Positions 60,329-64,000 of a stretch of DNA of 64,000 nucleotides are shown here, piece after piece. A model generated the notes under the pieces. It saw nothing but the letters and a program-made list of their open reading frames with translations. It did not search any database and was not told the origin of the DNA. The translations under genes and the position numbers were made by a program. Position 1 is the stretch's first letter. Each line of letters opens with the position of its first letter. Location: assembly GCA_944321365.1 (NCBI GenBank), contig CALULA010000011.1, forward strand, positions 1-64,000. The letters are read 5' to 3'. Source of the DNA: an uncultured Paraprevotella sp. GTDB taxonomy: Bacteria > Bacteroidota > Bacteroidia > Bacteroidales > Bacteroidaceae.

Positions 60329-61191
60329 TCCGTCCACTTCAAAGCACTCAGGTCCAATGCGCCCAACACCTGTTGCGCACAAGCATATCCTTCTTCATAA
60401 AGAGCCTGCAACTTGGCGGTGTTTTCTTCCAGGCGATCCACCGCCACTTTCTCCTGAGGACGCACCACAATAATCCGCCCCTCGTCCTCAAGCCGCTCCA
60501 CCAGTTCCAACTGTCTGTTATAACATTCACAGCGCCGGCTGAGCACTTCGCGCAAATGCGGAAAACGGCGGTAGATGAAACGCGGCAGATGAATGTCACG
60601 CTTCGGCTTGCGGTAGCCGCGATTGCGTGTAAGCACAGTCACACACAAACCGCATCCCTGCCCGATAGCCCGCTCTACGGGGATGGAATCCACAATCCCT
60701 CCGTCAAGCATCGGCATGCGGTCGACAATCACCACCGGACAGACGTAGGGCAGACTGCTCGACGCCTTGGCAATCCGCACCAGCCGCCGGTAATCGTTCC
60801 GCTCAGACAGATAGTTGGGCAATCCGGTCAGACAGTTGGTCGTCACCATCTCAAACACTGCCGGATTAGCTTTATATGCCTCGAAATCATAAGGCACCAG
60901 ACGCTCAGGAAATTCTTCATAAAGCAAAGACTGGTCCAGAATACTGTGCTGAGTCCACAGATATTTCAGCCCGATGTACTTATATCGAGCAAGCATGTCG
61001 ATATTGCTGTAACGTGCACGCCCCCGCTGATGGCTCATGTAAGACAGCCCGTTGCAGGCTCCTGCACTGACTCCCACCGTATAGGGGAACTGAATCTGCT
61101 GGTCCAGCAACCAGTCCAGCACGCCACATGTGAACACGCCTCGCATGCCCCCGCCTTCCAACACCAGTCCCGTATGCCTGTCTATCTCCAT
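60325..61191 (-). CDS. Patatin-like phospholipase/acyl hydrolase
   Basis: This 288-residue protein has the patatin catalytic set: the oxyanion GGGMRG at 13-18, the nucleophile serine S42 in GVSAGACNG and the acid D163 in the DGGIVDS turn. It has no signal peptide, so it should act on the cytoplasmic side, like RssA/YjjU/YlbK proteins that hydrolyse lipid acyl chains. It is first in an overlapping unit with DUF6965 and beta-lactamase genes. A TAACTTTA element at the complement of 61212-61219 may be its promoter. Confidence 0.9.
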   Translation of the reverse strand: MEIDRHTGLVLEGGGMRGVFTCGVLDWLLDQQIQFPYTVGVSAGACNGLSYMSHQRGRARYSNIDMLARYKYIGLKYLWTQHSILDQSLLYEEFPERLVPYDFEAYKANPAVFEMVTTNCLTGLPNYLSERNDYRRLVRIAKASSSLPYVCPVVIVDRMPMLDGGIVDSIPVERAIGQGCGLCVTVLTRNRGYRKPKRDIHLPRFIYRRFPHLREVLSRRCECYNRQLELVERLEDEGRIIVVRPQEKVAVDRLEENTAKLQALYEEGYACAQQVLGALDLSALKWTE

Positions 61192-61211
61192 AATTATTCC
61201 TAATTTCAGGC

Positions 61212-61219
61212 TAAAGTTA
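61212..61219 (-). promoter_or_regulatory. Possible promoter of patatin-DUF6965-beta-lactamase unit
   Basis: The minus strand reads TAACTTTA, matching TAnnTTTG except for the last base, about 20 nt before the patatin ATG. No upstream TTG is clear. Confidence 0.4.
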
Positions 61220-61242
61220 ATGAAATTCCCGATTTAATTCTG

Positions 61243-61250
61243 TATTTTTG
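61243..61250 (+). promoter_or_regulatory. Promoter (-7 element) of aminopeptidase P gene
   Basis: TATTTTTG matches TAnnTTTG and gives a leader of about 35 nt before the ATG at 61288. Confidence 0.55.
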
Positions 61251-61287
61251 CATACTTTATTAAAACTTTCAGCTCAGAAAAGCATTT

Positions 61288-62691
61288 ATGTTATTCGAGA
61301 AAGAAACCTACATGGCCCGCAGGCAACGACTCAGGCAACAAGTCGGAAGCGGACTGATTTTATTGTTCGGCAACAACGATGCGCCGGTCAACTATCCGGC
61401 CAACGCCTATAAATTCCGCCAGGACAGCAGTTTCCTCTACTTCTACGGTCTGCACCGTGAAGGACTTGTGGGCGTCATAGACGCAGACAACGACAGGGAA
61501 TATCTGCTGGGCAACGACATAGACATTGAAGATATCGTATGGTTCGGCAACGTGGACAGTGTGGCCGATCTGGCCGCTCAATGCGGAGTAGCCGAAAGCG
61601 CTCCCCTGTCGCGACTGAAAGAATTGACGGACCGGGCAAAAGAACAGAAGCGCAGACTTCATTTCCTTCCGCCTTATCGGCATGACCTGATGATTCTAAT
61701 ATCCGACCTTACAGGGATTCATCCTTCGCAACAACGCGAAGCCGCCTCACTGCCACTCATCAAGGCCGTCATCGACCAACGGGCAGTGAAAAGCCCGGCA
61801 GAAATAGAAGAAATTGAACGCGCCTGCGAAATCGGATACGAAATGCACACCACAGCCATGACCTTATGCCGTCCGGGCGTTTCAGAACAATACATCGCCG
61901 GAACCATCAGTGGCATAGCCGCCGCCAAAGGCAGCATGGTCAGCTTCCCCACCATCCTCTCCATGCATGGAGAAATCATGCACGGCACTCCCACACCGCA
62001 ACCGTTGGAAGCCGGACGCCTGATGCTGTGTGATGCCGGAGCTGAAACACGCGAACATTATTGTTCAGACAACACGCGCACGACTCCCGTGAACGGCCGT
62101 TTCACCCAACGGCAACGGGAAATCTACAGCATAGTCGAAGCCTGCCACGATCACACACTGCATATCGCACGTCCGGGCATCAAATGGTGGGATGTCCACA
62201 TGAGCGTCGCCAGACTGATGACCGAAAAGCTGAAAGAAACAGGTCTGATGAAAGGCGACACCGAAGAAGCCGTACGCAACGGAGCACACGCCATGTTCCT
62301 GCCCCACGGACTGGGACACATGATGGGCATGGATGTACACGACATGGAAGGTCTCGGCCAGATTTATGTGGGCTTTGATGAAGAGGTGCGTCCATCCGAA
62401 CAGTTCGGGACCAATTGCCTGCGTTGCGGACGTCGTCTGCAAGAAGGCTGGGTGATGACCGACGAACCGGGCATCTACTTCATACCCGCATTGATTGACG
62501 AATGGAGGAGCAAAGGACTTCATAAGGACTTCATCAATTATGATCTGCTGGAAAGCTACAAAGATTTTGGCGGCATACGCATCGAAGATGACATCCTCAT
62601 CACCTCCACAGGATGCCGCATGCTGGGACGCAAACGCATCCCTTATCACCTGCAAGATGTGGAAGACTTCATGGCACAAAGAGCAAACTAA
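61288..62691 (+). CDS. pepP: Aminopeptidase P family metallopeptidase (Xaa-Pro)
   Basis: This 467-residue M24B peptidase removes an N-terminal residue before proline. It has the N-terminal creatinase-like domain with FRQDSSFLYFYGL near 47. The pita-bread domain carries the five metal ligands: D in LCDAGAE, D in CSDNTRT, H in LPHGLGHMMGM, E in TDEPGIYF and E in GIRIEDDI. It has no signal peptide, so it is cytoplasmic. The exported C1B peptidase gene starts 23 nt after its stop codon, so both are probably in one transcript. Confidence 0.93.
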   Translation: MLFEKETYMARRQRLRQQVGSGLILLFGNNDAPVNYPANAYKFRQDSSFLYFYGLHREGLVGVIDADNDREYLLGNDIDIEDIVWFGNVDSVADLAAQCGVAESAPLSRLKELTDRAKEQKRRLHFLPPYRHDLMILISDLTGIHPSQQREAASLPLIKAVIDQRAVKSPAEIEEIERACEIGYEMHTTAMTLCRPGVSEQYIAGTISGIAAAKGSMVSFPTILSMHGEIMHGTPTPQPLEAGRLMLCDAGAETREHYCSDNTRTTPVNGRFTQRQREIYSIVEACHDHTLHIARPGIKWWDVHMSVARLMTEKLKETGLMKGDTEEAVRNGAHAMFLPHGLGHMMGMDVHDMEGLGQIYVGFDEEVRPSEQFGTNCLRCGRRLQEGWVMTDEPGIYFIPALIDEWRSKGLHKDFINYDLLESYKDFGGIRIEDDILITSTGCRMLGRKRIPYHLQDVEDFMAQRAN

Positions 62692-62714
62692 AAACTGTTA
62701 TCAATAATCACACA

Positions 62715-63923
62715 ATGAAAAAACAACTGTTATTTATCGCGATGGCCTGCTTGTGCCTAAGCGTTTCCGCTGATAAGAAGAAGGAAAAGAAAGAAGAAGG
62801 TTTCGTCTTCACAACGGTAAAAGAGAATCCCATCACTTCCGTCAAAGACCAAAACCAAAGCGGAACCTGCTGGTGCTTCAGCACGCTCTCCTTTTTTGAA
62901 TCCGAACTGCTCCGCATGGGAAAAGGCGAACACGACCTTTGCGAGATGTTTGTCGTGCATAAAACCATGGAAGACCGTGCCGCCCAAACCGTACGCACGC
63001 ACGGCGACGTGTCGTTTGCACAAGGCGGCAGCTTCTACGACGTCATCTATTGCATGCAAAACTACGGTATTGTTCCCCAAGAGGCCATGCCCGAACCGGG
63101 CACTCTTTACGGTGACACTCTGCCCAACCATAACGAAGTGGACCTCGTAGCCACAGCTTTTGTGGACGCTCTGGCCACCAGCAAGCTGAAGAAACTGTCA
63201 CCCGTATGGAAACAGGCATTCTGCGGCATCTATGACGCCTATCTGGGTAAATGCCCGGAAAAGTTCACTCACGAAGGAAAGGAATACACTCCGCAAAGCT
63301 ACATGCAGTCACTGGGGCTGAACATGGCCGACTATGTGTCGCTGACATCTTACACTCATCATCCTTTCTATCAGCCGTTTGTCATAGAAGTGCAGGACAA
63401 CTGGCGTTGGGCACAGTCATACAATCTTCCGATCAACGAACTGATGGAAGTATTCGACTATGCCATTAACAACGGATACACCATCGCATGGGGAGCCGAC
63501 GTCAGCGAAATCGGATTCACACGTGACGGTATTGCCGTGATGCCTGATGCCAAACAGGCAGAAGATCTGGTAGGATCAGATGCTGCACGGTGGCTCGGAT
63601 TGAGCAATACTCAAAAACGCGCTGAAATCGTAAAGAAACTGACCTCAAAACCGTTACCGGAAATCAACGTGACCCAGGAAATGCGCCAAACGGCTTACGA
63701 TAACTGGGAAACCACGGACGACCACGGCATGCACATCTACGGCATTGCCAAAGATCAGAACGGGAAAGAATACTATATGGTGAAAAACTCATGGGGCGAT
63801 GCGGGCAACTACAAAGGCTTGTGGTATGCCTCAAAAGCTTTTGTCGCCTACAAAACAATGAACATCATTGTCAACAAAAAAGCCATTCCGCAGACCATTC
63901 TGAACAAACTGCACCTGAACTGA
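62715..63923 (+). CDS. Exported papain-like C1B peptidase (bleomycin hydrolase/PepC type)
   Basis: The 402-residue protein has a signal peptide (residues 1-19, ending SVSA-D) and a lysine-rich linker. A C1B catalytic domain follows, with Q46, C52 (SGTCWCFST), H337 (DDHGMHIYG) and N358 (VKNSWGD). PepC and bleomycin hydrolase are normally cytoplasmic hexamers that trim peptides, so the signal peptide is unusual and implies periplasmic or surface activity. The start at 62715 is preferred because it begins the signal peptide. It follows pepP by 23 nt. Confidence 0.9.
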   Translation: MKKQLLFIAMACLCLSVSADKKKEKKEEGFVFTTVKENPITSVKDQNQSGTCWCFSTLSFFESELLRMGKGEHDLCEMFVVHKTMEDRAAQTVRTHGDVSFAQGGSFYDVIYCMQNYGIVPQEAMPEPGTLYGDTLPNHNEVDLVATAFVDALATSKLKKLSPVWKQAFCGIYDAYLGKCPEKFTHEGKEYTPQSYMQSLGLNMADYVSLTSYTHHPFYQPFVIEVQDNWRWAQSYNLPINELMEVFDYAINNGYTIAWGADVSEIGFTRDGIAVMPDAKQAEDLVGSDAARWLGLSNTQKRAEIVKKLTSKPLPEINVTQEMRQTAYDNWETTDDHGMHIYGIAKDQNGKEYYMVKNSWGDAGNYKGLWYASKAFVAYKTMNIIVNKKAIPQTILNKLHLN

Positions 63924-63972
63924 TCACAAGAAGCACAAAATACGCCTCATTAAAGAGAGTAAAAAGTAGCCG

Positions 63973-64000
63973 CCGTTTCCCAAAAAAGGTTGGGAAACGG
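63973..64000. terminator. Terminator hairpin at the right edge
   Basis: A perfect 11-bp stem, CCGTTTCCCAA (63973-63983) with TTGGGAAACGG (63990-64000), loops over AAAAGG. The expected T-run would lie beyond the window. Confidence 0.75.

Noticed and set aside
1..64000. tRNA, rRNA, IS elements or prophage
   Set aside because: Reading both strands I found no cloverleaf-like or rRNA sequence, no transposase or integrase product and no phage structural gene.

Overview
The window looks like chromosomal DNA from a gut-type member of the Bacteroidales (Bacteroidaceae/Prevotellaceae). The evidence is many promoters of the Bacteroidetes form TTG-N19/20-TAnnTTTG, a type III glutamine synthetase (GlnN), LL-diaminopimelate aminotransferase, a class A2 beta-lactamase of the CfxA/CepA kind, a DUF2027-Smr protein and many secreted polysaccharide-degrading enzymes. 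The genus cannot be fixed from the sequence alone. I see no rRNA, tRNA, IS element, prophage or CRISPR array.

Layout. 0.3-7.5 kb: housekeeping genes (exonuclease III, NlpC/P60 peptidase, DUF2027-Smr, queA, Nudix hydrolase, SlyD-like FKBP, aroC). 8.0-17.7 kb: a tight operon gltB-gltD-asnB-dapF-dapL joining ammonia assimilation to asparagine and diaminopimelate/lysine synthesis. 17.8-18.9 kb: two small lineage-specific proteins. 19.3-24.2 kb (minus strand): a hexuronate operon, transporter-uxaC-uxuA-fructuronate reductase. 24.5-35.1 kb: four exported glycosidases (GH43, GH127/146, GH97 and a beta-propeller enzyme of no assigned family). 35.5-40.3 kb (minus strand): a nitrogen operon of outer-membrane barrel, PII protein, AmtB and GlnN. 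40.6-46.8 kb: a second barrel, CstA with a small membrane partner, a GHL10 protein, a DUF2007 protein, two GNAT acetyltransferases and Ogt. 47.1-53.2 kb: an uncharacterised ATP-grasp protein divergent from a DUF4143-type ATPase, then pyruvate:ferredoxin oxidoreductase. 53.5-58.0 kb: a 1,503-residue rhamnogalacturonan lyase with an autotransporter-like repeat region. 58.6-61.2 kb (minus strand): a CGGC protein, then patatin-DUF6965-beta-lactamase as one unit. 61.3-63.9 kb: an aminopeptidase P and an exported papain-like C1B peptidase.

How it fits together. Exported enzymes (GH43, GH127/146, GH97, PL11) could release arabinose, galactose-type sugars and unsaturated or free uronic acids from pectin side chains. 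The ExuT-like carrier and UxaC/UxuA/reductase would take the uronates to 2-keto-3-deoxygluconate. PFOR handles the resulting pyruvate. The two nitrogen operons (GltBD-AsnB and PII-AmtB-GlnN) supply glutamate and glutamine. No SusC/SusD pair or sensor lies in the window.

The least expected signals are non-coding. Five intergenic arrays of a degenerate repeat have an exact 22-bp period (core TTGCGCA), all in the same strand orientation. There is a separate 4 x 21-bp tandem array before the GH97 gene. A TGTTACA-type half-site pair with 21-bp spacing is shared by the uronate operon and the divergent glycosidase region. Protein-level surprises are the PL11/autotransporter-repeat fusion and a PII protein lacking the 2-oxoglutarate-binding glutamine.
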